Assembly (NCBI GenBank): GCA_030544235.1
Contig: CM060467.1
Span: 3,999,001-4,063,000 of the forward strand
DNA length: 64,000 bases
Direction of reading: 5' to 3'
Source: Lepturacanthus savala
Lineage: Eukaryota > Chordata > Actinopteri > Scombriformes > Trichiuridae
The translations under genes were made by a program, and so were the position numbers. The notes beneath the pieces are model-generated. The model was not told where the DNA came from, searched no databases, and saw only the letters and a list, made by a program, of their open reading frames with translations. This document shows, piece by piece, positions 1-35,673 of the stretch (its first letter is position 1; each line of letters opens with the position of its first letter).

Positions 1-10662
<10,662 letters not shown>

Positions 10663-11114
10663 GCTGGTCTGGGTCTGGGAGCTGGATTTCAGGGTCCGGG
10701 AGGTGGATTTCAGGGTCTCGGAGGATCCTGAACCTGCATCATTTCACTGATGAGTTTAATGAATGTTAATGAGTGTTTCAGGACAATTTAAGTTTAATCT
10801 GAGACGTTATTAATTAATAATTCAACATTATTGATTTAACCAACAATAAACAGCAGCAGAATCAGCATAAAACACTGAAAGTTTCACTTCTCTGTCAGAA
10901 AAATGAGCAGGTTTCAACAGAACAGGAGATAAACTGATCCTCATAAACATCTCATTCACTTTTCTGGCAAATATTCTTCTTACCAAGTTTCCAGCCGCAG
11001 AAAAACGTCCTCAGATTCAGCAGAAACACGTTTTCACACTTTTCTCTTTCTGTAAACTTTATATTTAGTTTCCTGGCTGCAGACAAACAGGTCTGTTTTC
11101 TGTGATCTACTGGA

Positions 11115-11240
11115 GAGAAAGAAAGAGGGAGAAAGAAGTAGAGAGAGAAAAAAGAGAGAGATAGACAGATAGGTAGAGATAGACAGATAGATAGAGAGAG
11201 ACAGATAGAGAGAGACAGATAGAGAGAGACAGAGAGGAAG
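11115..11240. repeat. AGACAGATAGAG purine-rich tandem tract
   Basis: Degenerate GAGAGACAGATAGA units upstream of cblc exon 1. No coding signal is seen. Confidence 0.85.
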
Positions 11241-11675
11241 TCAGACGTTTGTTCACTTTGACTCAGACAGAAATGACGTATCCTCAATAACAGGATGTTT
11301 GTGAGAACAATGTGTTGCAGGCAGCAGCCTTTTTAAATAAATATAATTTAAATTATAATGTAAAATCATTAAAATATATATTTAAAAAGTGGTTGGAAGA
11401 AGAACTCAGATCCTTAATATAATAATAATTAATATAATGATGATTAAAATATTAATAAAAGTATTAAAATAAAAGTAGTTAAGTACATTAAACTAATATA
11501 ACAGTTCTTTTTCCTTCCATCATAAGGTACAGGTTCCAGTCCTGGTCCAGGTTGGGGTTAGGACTTCCTAGATTGGGTTCCTTCTCCATCAGAGAGATGT
11601 TCCGAGTCTTCAGAACCTCCTTCTATAGCCGGGGTCAGACCACGAGGGTCCAGTCCCCTTCAGGACCACAGGGGT

Positions 11676-12732
11676 TTATGGGAAGGGGGTCCGTGGGTAG
11701 TGGGTCCATGGATGGTGGGTCCATGGGAAAGGAGTCCATGGGCGGTGGGTCCATGGGTGATGGGTCCATGGGAAAGGGGTCCATGGGTGGTGGGTCCATG
11801 GGTGGTGAGTCCATGGGTGGTGGGTCCTTGCGTAATGGGTGCATGGGTGGTGGGTTCATGGGAGAGTAGTCCATGGGTGGTGGGTCCATGGGTGGTGGGT
11901 CCTTCGGTAGTGGGTCCATGGGTGGTGGGTCCATGGGTGATGGGTCCTTGGGTGGTGGGTCCATGGGAAGGAAGTCCATGGGTGGTGGGTCCATGGGTGG
12001 TGGGTCCATGGGAAGGGAGTCCATGGGTAATCGGTCCATGGGTGGTGGGTCCATGGGAAGGAAGTCCATGGGAAGGAAGTCCATGGGTGGTGGGTCCATG
12101 GGTGGTGGGTCCATGGGTGGTGGGTCCATGGGAAGGGAGTCCATGGGTGGTGGGTCCATGGGTGGTGGGTCGATGAGAAGGGAGTCCATGGGTAATCGGT
12201 CCATGGGTGGTGGGTCCATGGGTGGTGGGTCCATGGGTGGTGGGTCCATGGGAAGGGAGTCCATGGGTAATCGGTCCTTGGGTAATGGGTCCATGGGTGG
12301 TGGGTTCATGGGAGAGGAGTCCATGGGGGGTGGGTCAATGGGTGGTGGGTCCATGGGAAGGGAGTCCATGGGTGGTGGGTCCATGGGTGGTGGGTCCATG
12401 GGAAGGGAGTCCATGGGTGGTGGGTCCATGGATGGTGGGTCCATGGGAAAGGTGTCCATGGGTGGTGGGTCCTTGGGAAGGGGGACCATGAGTGGTGGGT
12501 CCATGAGTGATGGGTCCATGGGAAAGGGGCCCATGGGTGGTAGGTCCATGGGAAGGAAATCCATGGGTGGTGGGTCCATGGGAAGGGAGTCTATGGGTGG
12601 TGGGTCCTTGGGTAATGAGTCCATGGGTGGTGGGTTCATGGGTGGTGGATCCATGGGTGGTGGATCCATGGGTGGTGGGTCCATGGGTGGTGGGTTCATG
12701 GGTGGTGGATCCATGGGTGGTGGATCCACCCA
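11676..12732. repeat. 15-bp minisatellite (CCATGGGTGGTGGGT), about 70 copies
   Basis: Just over 1 kb of tandem CCATGGGTGGTGGGT with variant units (GGGAAGGAGT, GGGTAATCGGT). The unit is 15 bp and lacks stops in several frames, so long open frames of up to 364 codons appear on both strands (PPMDP and GGSMG repeats). These are by-products, with no splice sites or non-repeat coding flanks. Confidence 0.95.
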
Positions 12733-12739
12733 TCATCAG

Positions 12740-13335
12740 GTTGTTTCATGGCAACACTGAGATGATCTTTAATGTTCCTTTCACCATCTTGGAACGATGC
12801 CATGAAGCCATTTTGCCTCTGTCTCTGATGGTGGATTCATGACCTCTGACCTTAACTGAGACCTTAACGGAGGCCTGTAGTTCTTTGGATGTTGTTTTGG
12901 GGTCTTTATGGATGAGTTCTTGCAGCTCTTGTGGTATTTATGGCCACTTTTTGGCCATTTTTCTCCATTTGTGGATAATGTTTGGTTAACTGGAGCCCCA
13001 ACGCTTTAGAAATGGCTTTATAACCTTTTCCAGTCTGATAGATCTCAATTACTTTATCATTTGTTGCTGAATTCTTTAGATCTCAGCATGATGTGTAGCT
13101 TTTGAGGATCTATAGGCAGGTCCTATTTAATAGATTTAATAGATAGAGGTATAGCAGTAATCAGACCTGGATGCAGGAAGACTGACGTGATAAACTACAG
13201 TTAAGGTATGTTTAAACACATTTCTCACAGAGGGTGAGAATTTGTGATTGATCTGAAACATTTACGTGTGACAAACATGAAAATAATGAGAAATGAGGAA
13301 GGGGGAAACCACCTTTTCACACAACTGTACATAAA
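12740..13335 (-). mobile_element. Tc1/mariner remnant (5' half, dead)
   Basis: On the minus strand the element starts near TACAGTTGTGTGAAAAGG at the right edge, a terminus typical of one fish Tc1-like family. Around 12940-13100 it reads RSKEFSNK, then KAISKALGLQ-like and KELQASVKVSV-like blocks broken by stops and frameshifts. That is the helix-turn-helix part of a Tc1 transposase. Its left part is replaced by the 15-bp minisatellite. The family was recognised from memory. Confidence 0.7.
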
Positions 13336-13839
13336 ATGTTCAGTCCCACAATATGTGCCTCTTATAAATGGCCTCACATGCAAAGACGTGTGAAAACCAT
13401 GCGATACGCATATATAGTTCAGATGAAGACTATATACTTATGTACATGTACGTGTCAAAAACACCTTTTTTTCACTTGGGTCACTTTTCACTTTTGAACA
13501 CTTGTCATTTACCTGCATGTCACTAACGAACTAAACCACCAGGGGGCGACGTTAACTCAGGTTTGAGTTTTAAAAGATAATTCAGTGATTTTCTGATCTT
13601 CAGCAGGTTTTAATGCTGCAAAAAGTTTAGATTCTGTTACAGATTAAAGTCAGAAATATTCAGTTCAGTAGTGAATTTAAAGTGATTCTGGTTTTAAATC
13701 CAGAGAATAGATGTTTTAGTTTATGTTTAGATTAATTATTTAGATTTCTGTTGTTTTTTATCCTGTTTCTATGTCTGCTCAAAATGAATCAGTGGTTTAT
13801 TCAGCAACATTAACCACGATGTCTGTTATAAACTATGTG

Positions 13840-14350
13840 ATATAATAAAAAATCTATCTGATATAAAGGATCTGATATATGAACTATCTGATATAAACTA
13901 TATGATATAAACTATATAATATAAACTATATGATATTAAATATATAATATAAACTATCTGATATAAACTATATGATATAAACTATATGATATAAACTATG
14001 TGATATAAACTATGTGATATAAACTATGTGATATAAACTATATGATATAAACTATGTGATATAAACTATGTGATATAAACTATATGATATAAACTATATG
14101 ATATAAACTATATGATATTAAATATATAATATAAACTATATAATATAAACTATATGATATAAACTATCAGATATAAACTATGTGATATAAACTATATGAT
14201 ATTAAATATATAATATAAACTATATAATATAAACTATCTGATATTAAATATATAATATAAACTATATAATATAAACTATCTGATATTAAATATATAATAT
14301 AAACTATATAATATAAACTATCTGATATTAAATATATAATATAAACTGTG
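13840..14350. repeat. 14-bp minisatellite (GATATAAACTATAT)
   Basis: About 500 bp of GATATAAACTATAT units with variants ending GTG, CTG or AAATATATA. Confidence 0.93.
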
Positions 14351-14460
14351 ATGAAAATCAGTTTTTCTCAGATCTAATATCAGAATATTTGACCGTTGGT
14401 CTCAGGTTTTGTTTTTTTTAAATCGAGGAAAGTCCCAAACTGACCTTGAATAAAAAAAGA

Positions 14461-14462
<2 letters not shown>

Positions 14463-14553
<91 letters not shown>

Positions 14554-14599
14554 TGTTTATGATATAGTGTGCATGTGTGTGTGTGTGAATACGTGCGTA

Positions 14600-14678
<79 letters not shown>

Positions 14679-15159
14679 TTGTGTGTGATTGTATGTATGT
14701 GTTATAGCGTGTTTGTGTGTCTGTGTGTTATAGTGTGTGTTTGTGTGTGCATGTGTTTGTGTGTGTGTTATATTGTGCATGTGTGTGTAATTGTTTGTGA
14801 TATAGTGTGCATGTGTGTGTGTGTGTATTATAGTGTGTGATTGTGTGTATTATAGAGTGTGTGTGTGTCATAATGTGTGTGTGTGTGATTGTGTGTGTGT
14901 GTGTTATAGCGTGTGTTTGTGTGTCTGTGTGTGTGTGTTAGTGTGTGTGTTATAGTGTGTGTATGTGATTGTGTGTGTTATAGTGTGTTTGTGTGTTGTA
15001 GTGTGTGCATGTGTTTATGTGTGTGTTATATTGTGCGTGTATTTTTTTGTGATATAGAGTGCATGTCTGTGTGTGTATTATAGTGTGTGATTGTGTGTGT
15101 TATAGTGTGTGTGTGTGTGATTGTGTGTGATTGTGTGTGTTTGTGTGTTGTAGTGTGTG

Positions 15160-15205
<46 letters not shown>

Positions 15206-15676
15206 ATTGTGCGTGTGTGTGTAATTTTTTGTGATATAGTGTTCATGTCTGTGTATTATAGTATGTGATTGTGTGTGTTATAGAGTGTGTGTGTGTGTGT
15301 TATAGTGTGTGTGTGTGATTGTGCGGGATTGTGTGTGTGTGTTGTAGTGTGTGCATGTGTTTATGTGTGTGTTACATTGTGCGTGTGTCATTTTTTGTGA
15401 TATAGTGTGCATGTCTGTGTGTGTATTATAGTGTGTGATTGTGTGTGTGTTATAGCATGTGTTTGTGTGTCTGTGTGTGTGTTAGTGTGTGTGTTATAGT
15501 GTGTGTATGTGATTGTGTGTGTTATAGTGTGTTTGTGTGTTGTAGTGTGTGCATGTGTTTATGTGTGTGTTATATTGTGCGTGTGTGTATTTTTTTGGGA
15601 TATAGTGTGCATGTCTGTGTGTGTATTATAGTGTGTATTATAGTGTGTGTTATAGTGTGTATTATAGTGTGTGTTA

Positions 15677-15763
<87 letters not shown>

Positions 15764-15772
15764 AGTGTATGT
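14463..15772. repeat. GT-rich microsatellite complex (1.3 kb)
   Basis: Pure (GT)n blocks near 14463-14550, 14604-14677, 15166-15201 and 15678-15720, separated by degenerate GTGTGTTATAGTGTG units. Larger blocks recur, for example GATATAGTGTGCATGTCTGT at several places. Confidence 0.95.
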
Positions 15773-15822
15773 GTGATAATGTATGTGTGTAATCTGCTTC
15801 TATATAATAACAATACTATGAT

Positions 15823-15824
15823 CA

Positions 15825-15865
<41 letters not shown>

Positions 15866-15972
15866 GTTATATTATTATTATTATTTTATTTTTATTATTA
15901 TTATTATTATTTTATTATTATTTTATTATTATTATTTTATTATTATTTTATTATTATTTTATTATTATTTAA
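15823..15972. repeat. (TTA)n microsatellite
   Basis: ATT/TTA triplets, then TTATTATTTTA units, about 150 bp, upstream of the bcl3 promoter. Confidence 0.95.
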
Positions 15973-16095
15973 CCTGCATTGATCCATTTTTCTTTTCGAC
16001 AAATTCACTGTTTTTAAATTTCATGCAAAGCAGAAATAACGAGTTGTTTTTTTTTTTTTTTTATGAATCCACAGCGTTTGTTTCGCTTCTTAAAG

Positions 16096-16105
16096 GGAAA
16101 ACCCC
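16096..16105 (-). promoter_or_regulatory. Candidate NF-kB site upstream of bcl3
   Basis: GGAAAACCCC on the plus strand is GGGGTTTTCC on the minus strand, an exact match to the kB consensus GGGRNWYYCC. It lies about 250 bp before the bcl3 ATG in otherwise unique sequence. Mammalian BCL3 is NF-kB inducible (established), so the placement makes sense, but a 10-mer can occur by chance. Confidence 0.5.
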
Positions 16106-16355
16106 GCAACTCTGCGCTCATTCCGCAGATCCTCCACATCATTCACATCATTCACATCATTCACTTCAAGCTGCAGCTTCAGGGTTTTAAAGCTGAAACG
16201 ACGCGTTTGATTCTGACATTTTTAACATTTTATAAAACCTCAATGAGTCCAAAGCGTCTTTTTCCTGGAGATGGATTTTCTGCCTTGGACGCTTTAATCG
16301 CTCCAAACTGATCCTCCGGTTGTTGTCTCCACCTGAACCGGTTCGGTTCAGGACC

Positions 16356-30604
<14,249 letters not shown>

Positions 30605-30917
30605 TTCCACTGACTCCTGGGAGGATTCGGACCAGCAAAAAGAAAAAAAACCAGCAGCTATAACTAGCTTTGAACTGATCTTCTAATGACTGGAACCTGC
30701 TGCTGTGATCAGCTGATCAGCTGCTACTGAATCACTGAATGGACTCAAAACTCCACTTTTTACAAATATTTATATGGACTTTTGCCTGTTTTTATAAAGG
30801 ACATTTAGGATAAGGTAGATTATAGTGTGTGTGAATGTGTGTGTGTGTTTTGTGTGTTGGGGGGGGGGGTCCATGAAAGAAATGTTCCTGCCACACTTGA
30901 ACTGGGAATTAATGCAG

Positions 30918-31324
30918 AAAATTAGATAAACAAGGGGTTTTTAAAAAGTAGGCAACTGGACTTTTTCTTTGAGCTTGAAGACGTTTCACCTTTCATCCGA
31001 AAGGCTTCTTCAGTTCTAGCCTGATGATGGAAACCAGGAGCTATATCTCTGGATCACAGAGAGGTGGAGCTATAGACCACACCTCCCATCCCATAACAAA
31101 GACCCTTTGTTATGGGATGGGAGGTGTGGTCTATAGCTCCACCCTCTGTGATCCAGAGATATAGCTCCTGGTTTCCATCATCAGGCTAGAACTGAAGAAG
31201 CCTTTCGGATGAAAGGTGAAACGTCTTCAAGCTCAAAGAAAAAGTCCAGTTGCCTACTTTTTAAAAACCCCTTGACTACAATGACCTGGATGAGTGAGAA
31301 TCTACACAGACAAAATTAGATAAA
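30918..31324. mobile_element. Inverted-dimer retroelement insertion with 13-bp TSD
   Basis: A foldback at 30931-31274 (arms about 170 bp, centre near 31102) carries GAAACGTCTTCAAGCTCAAA and CCTTTCGGATGAAAGGTG in opposite orientations. The right arm continues with a tail TGACCTGGATGAGTGAGAAT to 31311. The whole is flanked by identical AAAATTAGATAAA copies (30918-30930 and 31312-31324). The sequence is a common fish interspersed repeat, possibly the 3' part of a Penelope-like or other retroelement (from memory). Confidence 0.85.
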
Positions 31325-31519
31325 GTGTACAGTCTGCTTAAATTCTGCTTAAATAACCTGATGTGACACATATTACACAGTGAAATCTACTATTTCTGCT
31401 GCTTTTAATCATGTTATTCACTCAGATTTGTCTTATTTTATGACTGTTAAATAATATTTTTATATAAACTCGTCCATCGGATTCAGTGTTGTTTTTGTCA
31501 GCGGTTCCGTTTGAAAGCG

Positions 31520-31729
31520 GCGCTGTGATTGGTCGGTCCCATTTCGGGGAACCAGCGCTGTGATTGGTCGGTCCCATTTCGGGGAACCAGCGCTGTGATT
31601 GGTCGGTCCCACTTCCGGGTACAATTAGCGACGAAAGAGAGGAAAACAGCTGATTTCTATTAAACTGCTGAAACAACGCGTTGTGACGTCACACCGGGGC
31701 CACTCAGGGTGGACGTAGCGAACTGAAGG
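31520..31729 (+). promoter_or_regulatory. Promoter with three 35-bp CCAAT modules, ETS and CRE sites
   Basis: Three near-identical 35-bp units each carry ATTGGTCGGTCCCA, an inverted CCAAT box, at 31528, 31563 and 31598. The last unit is followed by ACTTCCGGGT (ETS-like). A perfect CRE, TGACGTCA, is at 31684-31691. The spacing fits a TATA-less promoter with a start near 31620-31650, upstream of the donor GTAAAT at 31730. Confidence 0.7.
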
Positions 31730-32784
31730 TAAATTATCAGTTCATGTAATTCATCAGTTTATGGAGTTTGTTTATCAGTTTATCTCCATGTCTGGTTAAC
31801 GGACCGTTGGTGTTAGCACAGCGGCTAAGCTACTATTAGCATGCTAACTCGGTATAAAGTTTTGATAAAGTTTATAAAGCGTTAAATAACTAACACTAAC
31901 GGTAACACCAGTTGAAATATAATATAAATAAGTGGAGGAGATTCTAGAATTATTATATTATTTACTTATATATTCGATTTCATACAGGTTTTTGTTGAGT
32001 GGATAAAAATCTGTACTTTTCAGAAGATGCTGCATAAATACCCCGTTTTGTCACATATATACTCTGTTCTCTAGGGTAGGTATTATATTATAATAATTAT
32101 ATTATAATACATTAGATAATATTATATTATACTGCCTCAATACACTGTTCTCCAGGGTATATCGGTTATTATATTATAATATGTTATATTACATTATATT
32201 ATACTGTCCCAACACGCTGTTTTCTAGGGTGAGTAGTTTATTATTATATCACATTTTAATGTTTTATTTGAAATGCTGTAGCTACGTACACAGCAATATA
32301 AACTAGTTCAATATAAAGTAGTTGAGTATAATCTAGCGGAGTATAAACTAGGCTTTAAAACAGAACTATAAACTAGTTTAATATAGAGTATAAACTAGTA
32401 GAGTATAAACTCGGCTTTAGAATCCAGTGAACATGTGGTTCTTTTCTTTCAGAGGTAACTACATAAAACAGATTCAATAATAGCATCAGAGTGGTATCAC
32501 AGTCCTAGAAGCTGCAGAATTCTCTTTAAAATTCAAAGTGGAGTCAACTAGATGTTTGTGATTCCAGCTGATCAACCACTTCACCATCGTTGATCAGGTG
32601 CATTGATTATTTCTGAAGCCGAAGTCAGAAAAGACTAAACCTAAAGATGTCTAATTTCCTTGCAGCAAGTTAACACTGCAGTCATCAGCATACTTATAGA
32701 GTTAGACCTGTGGCTTATTGTTGTAGAGAATAAATACAAAAGGTGATTTACGCCCCCTCGTGGTGAACTAGTGGAGGTGCAGAC

Positions 32785-33438
32785 TTAACTTTATACCATT
32801 AAACTGTTCTATAGAATTAACTTTATACAATTAAACTATTCTATAGAATCAACTTTATACCATTAAACTGTTCTATAGAATTAACTTTATACCATTAAAC
32901 TGTTCTATAGAATTAACTTTATACCATTAAACTATTCTATAGAATTAACTTTATACCATTAAAATGTTCTATAGAATTAACTTTATACCATTAAAGTGTT
33001 CTATAGAATTAACTTTATACCATTAAACTGACCTATGGAATTAACTTTATACCATTAAACTATTCGATAGAATTAACTTTATACCATTAAACTGTTCTAT
33101 AGAATTAACTTTATACTATTAAACTATTCTATAGAATTAACTTTATACCATTAAACTATTCTATAGAATTAAATTTATACCATTAAACTGACCTATAGGA
33201 TTAACTTTATACTATTAAACTATTCTATAGAATTAACTTTATACTATTAAACTATTCTATAGAATTAACTTTATACCATTAAACTGTTCTATAGAATTAA
33301 CTTTATACCATTAAACTGTTCTATAGAATTAACTTTATACCATTAAACTATTCTATAGAATTAACTTTATACTATTAAACTGTTCTATAGAATTAACTTT
33401 ATACTATTAAACTGTTCTATAGAATTAACTTTATACCA
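32785..33438. repeat. 32-bp minisatellite (CTATAGAATTAACTTTATAC)
   Basis: About 20 copies with a 32-bp period combining CTATAGAATTAACTTTATAC with CATTAAACTGTT. It lies in the intron of the putative transcript and ends 70 bp before its acceptor. Confidence 0.95.
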
Positions 33439-33739
33439 TATTGTCACTCATTCATACAGTTTTAATATGAAATTCTAACTCTTTTTTTGTTTTGTTTTTT
33501 CCAGAAACATGCCATTTATCACAGTTCTGGCTACACATCAAGATTCCAAGTGAAGGTTTCTGTTCCCACTTTGTGACCAAAATATAAAATATTTATTATT
33601 ATGAACATCTGATGTGTTATTGAAGTCACTCAACAACAGCTGGAGAAGTTTTTATTGTACTGATGTAAGAAGTGAAATGTGAAACCAAAGGTGCAGATAC
33701 ACTGAAGCGTCTTTACAGCTCCACTCACTGGTCACTATT

Positions 33740-33800
<61 letters not shown>
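33740..33800. repeat. (TA)n microsatellite
   Basis: About 60 bp of alternating TA within the inferred 3' exon of the putative transcript. Confidence 0.95.
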
Positions 33801-33805
<5 letters not shown>

Positions 33806-34574
33806 TTCCACTGAATCAACATGAAATATCATTCCACAATCAGTCATTTAGATGAATTTCTCCCATGACCATTTCCACTCGCTTTATACAGAATAGTTTG
33901 GCCGAGTTTTAAATAATCTGTGTTCCAGACCAGGTTTATCTAATAAGAGGAAAGTGGCCACTGAGTGAATTTGTTTATGTAACTGTGGACAATTCTCCTG
34001 ATATTAAGAAGAAGCTGGAATAAAGATGGATTTTTATATTCGACGAACCAGCAGGGACCAATAAGAACATCTGGAATAACTATGTGGACAAATAAATTCA
34101 GTCAGGACTTGATGCCCAGATGTTTAGTGGAGAATTTATTTTCTGTTAAATGTGTTGATGCCAAAGCTTCAAACTAAATAAAGACCAACTCACTTGAGTC
34201 TTTTATTTTCTTTTGTTTTTTTAAATCTGTGCAGTTTTCAACTGAAAGAAAAACATCATTTAATGGAATTAAATGGGTTAAAGATGCTAAATAAAATACA
34301 TAAGTATTATAAGAATATACCTGAAGTATAGAATAGTAGAAAATATTGTTTTATTATAGTATTTTATACTACTTTTAATCACTAAATGTGTGCCAGTGTT
34401 GTATTTTTTAAGCAAATTTAATTACTTTTAATAGATAATAATTATTTGCTGCCGTTCATAATAAATATATATTAATAATAAATATATATATGATATTTAA
34501 TTAATAAGATAATATAATAGAAGTACCCTTGGAATGTCATTCAGTTGAATAGAATGAACCGAATGTTAAGCGAA

Positions 34575-34712
34575 TGAACACCGCCCACGTCATCAGGGGG
34601 CGGGGCTATAATTCAGCCAATGGTGATCAGAACCAGCTGTACATCAGCCAATCAACGGGCGCGGAGCGGCGAGTGGGCGGGCTCATGTGGACTCCGGTCA
34701 CGGACGTTGTCG
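34575..34712 (+). promoter_or_regulatory. tomm40: tomm40 promoter and first non-coding exon
   Basis: A GC box GGGGGCGGGGC is at 34596-34606, CCAAT boxes at 34617-34621 and 34648-34652, a CRE-like CACGTCA near 34586, and a second GGGCGGG near 34675. A perfect donor, TCG|GTAAGT, follows at 34713, so the transcript probably starts near 34650-34690 with a short untranslated exon. A second donor, CACC|GTGAGT, lies 40 bp further. This is a TATA-less housekeeping promoter. Confidence 0.7.
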
Positions 34713-35673
34713 GTAAGTTTTTCCGGTGAAAAACCGCCCGGACCCGTCACCGTGAGTAAAAATAATTATTAATATTATTAATTAAACATCACGGAGGCTG
34801 AGTAACAATAATTAAAATATCTAAACATCACGGAGGCGGTTTGACGCGTCTTATTCTGGATTTACCGGCATTAGATTAACGAGGACTCCACATGGCTAAC
34901 TAGCAGGCTAACTAGCAGGCTAGCTGTTAGCTAACAGCTCGTTAAAAGCCTGCTAGCTCCCGTTAGCTTCATGGTTCTGTGACCTTTAACAAAGCTGCAG
35001 GTTGGAGTTTAATAAAAAATTATTCTTTATTGTGACTGAATTGGGCCTGATGCTGCAGCAACAAACCAAACTAATGTTAGCTGGATGCTAATAGCTATTT
35101 TATTAAACGTCCCGTTCACAGCCATTTATCTAAATGAAGTTAATAAAAACATCCTGATAACAACCATTTATCTAAATGTCCTGCTGCATTTATCTAAATA
35201 AAGTTGATATAACGGCCAAGTTACTCTCTGATTTGTCTTTAAATACTCAAAAAGACTATTTAGGTGTATTCTTTCCACAAAAACGTGTAATTACTATGTT
35301 AAAATCCTTTGAATGACACCTTACCCCCACCATTGAAAGTGCCTGAAGCCATGAATATGCAAATATATATATATATATATTAATTTAAAAGGTGCCGTAC
35401 AACACAGAATATGTCTACTATTTTCCATGTTTGTGTATTAAGTTTCAACATCACACAGAAATTATTAGAACAAGATTAGCACCAAAGTATTTGTGATGTC
35501 ATAAATCAATGAACCGTCTCTAAAACTGAGGTTTTTCGACCCTTTTGAATCTTTTAGTTTCAAATGTCTGATCATGAAATCTAATCTAAATATTAACCCG
35601 AGGATGAAGAAGAAACCAGGACTTTAATAAACTAATTAGATGTTTGTTTCTCAGCCTGTTGAACTGTCAGATT

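Larger units (their letters stand above)
10663..16094. other. Intergenic region between divergent cblc and bcl3
   Basis: No protein gene is supported here. It must contain the cblc promoter and any 5' non-coding exon, neither of which I can place. Contents by position: unique sequence 10663-11100; AGACAGATAGAG tract; AT-rich 11330-11520; 15-bp minisatellite; Tc1 remnant; unique sequence 13340-13840; AT minisatellite; GT-rich tract; TTA tract. Confidence 0.6.
31620..34200 (+). ncRNA. Putative two-exon transcript, no convincing protein
   Basis: Inferred exon 1 runs from about 31620 to 31729 (CTGAAG|GTAAAT). Exon 2 starts at 33506 after a long pyrimidine tract and CCAG, and ends after AATAAA at 34177-34182 with T-rich sequence downstream. 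The only ATG near the start of exon 2 opens a 14-codon frame, MPFITVLATHQDSK, too short to call. Promoter, splice sites and poly(A) signal agree in strand and order, so a transcript is likely. Whether it codes for a micropeptide is unknown. Intron contents are AT-rich sequence and a 32-bp minisatellite. Confidence 0.45.

Noticed and set aside
11635..12760. Proteins of 295-364 codons rich in PPMDP, GGSMG or VVGPW
   Set aside because: They are translations of a 15-bp tandem repeat in several frames and both strands, with no splice sites, domain or non-repeat coding sequence.
33511..33552. The 14-codon frame MPFITVLATHQDSK as a protein gene
   Set aside because: It is too short to support from sequence alone. 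It is kept only as part of a putative transcript.
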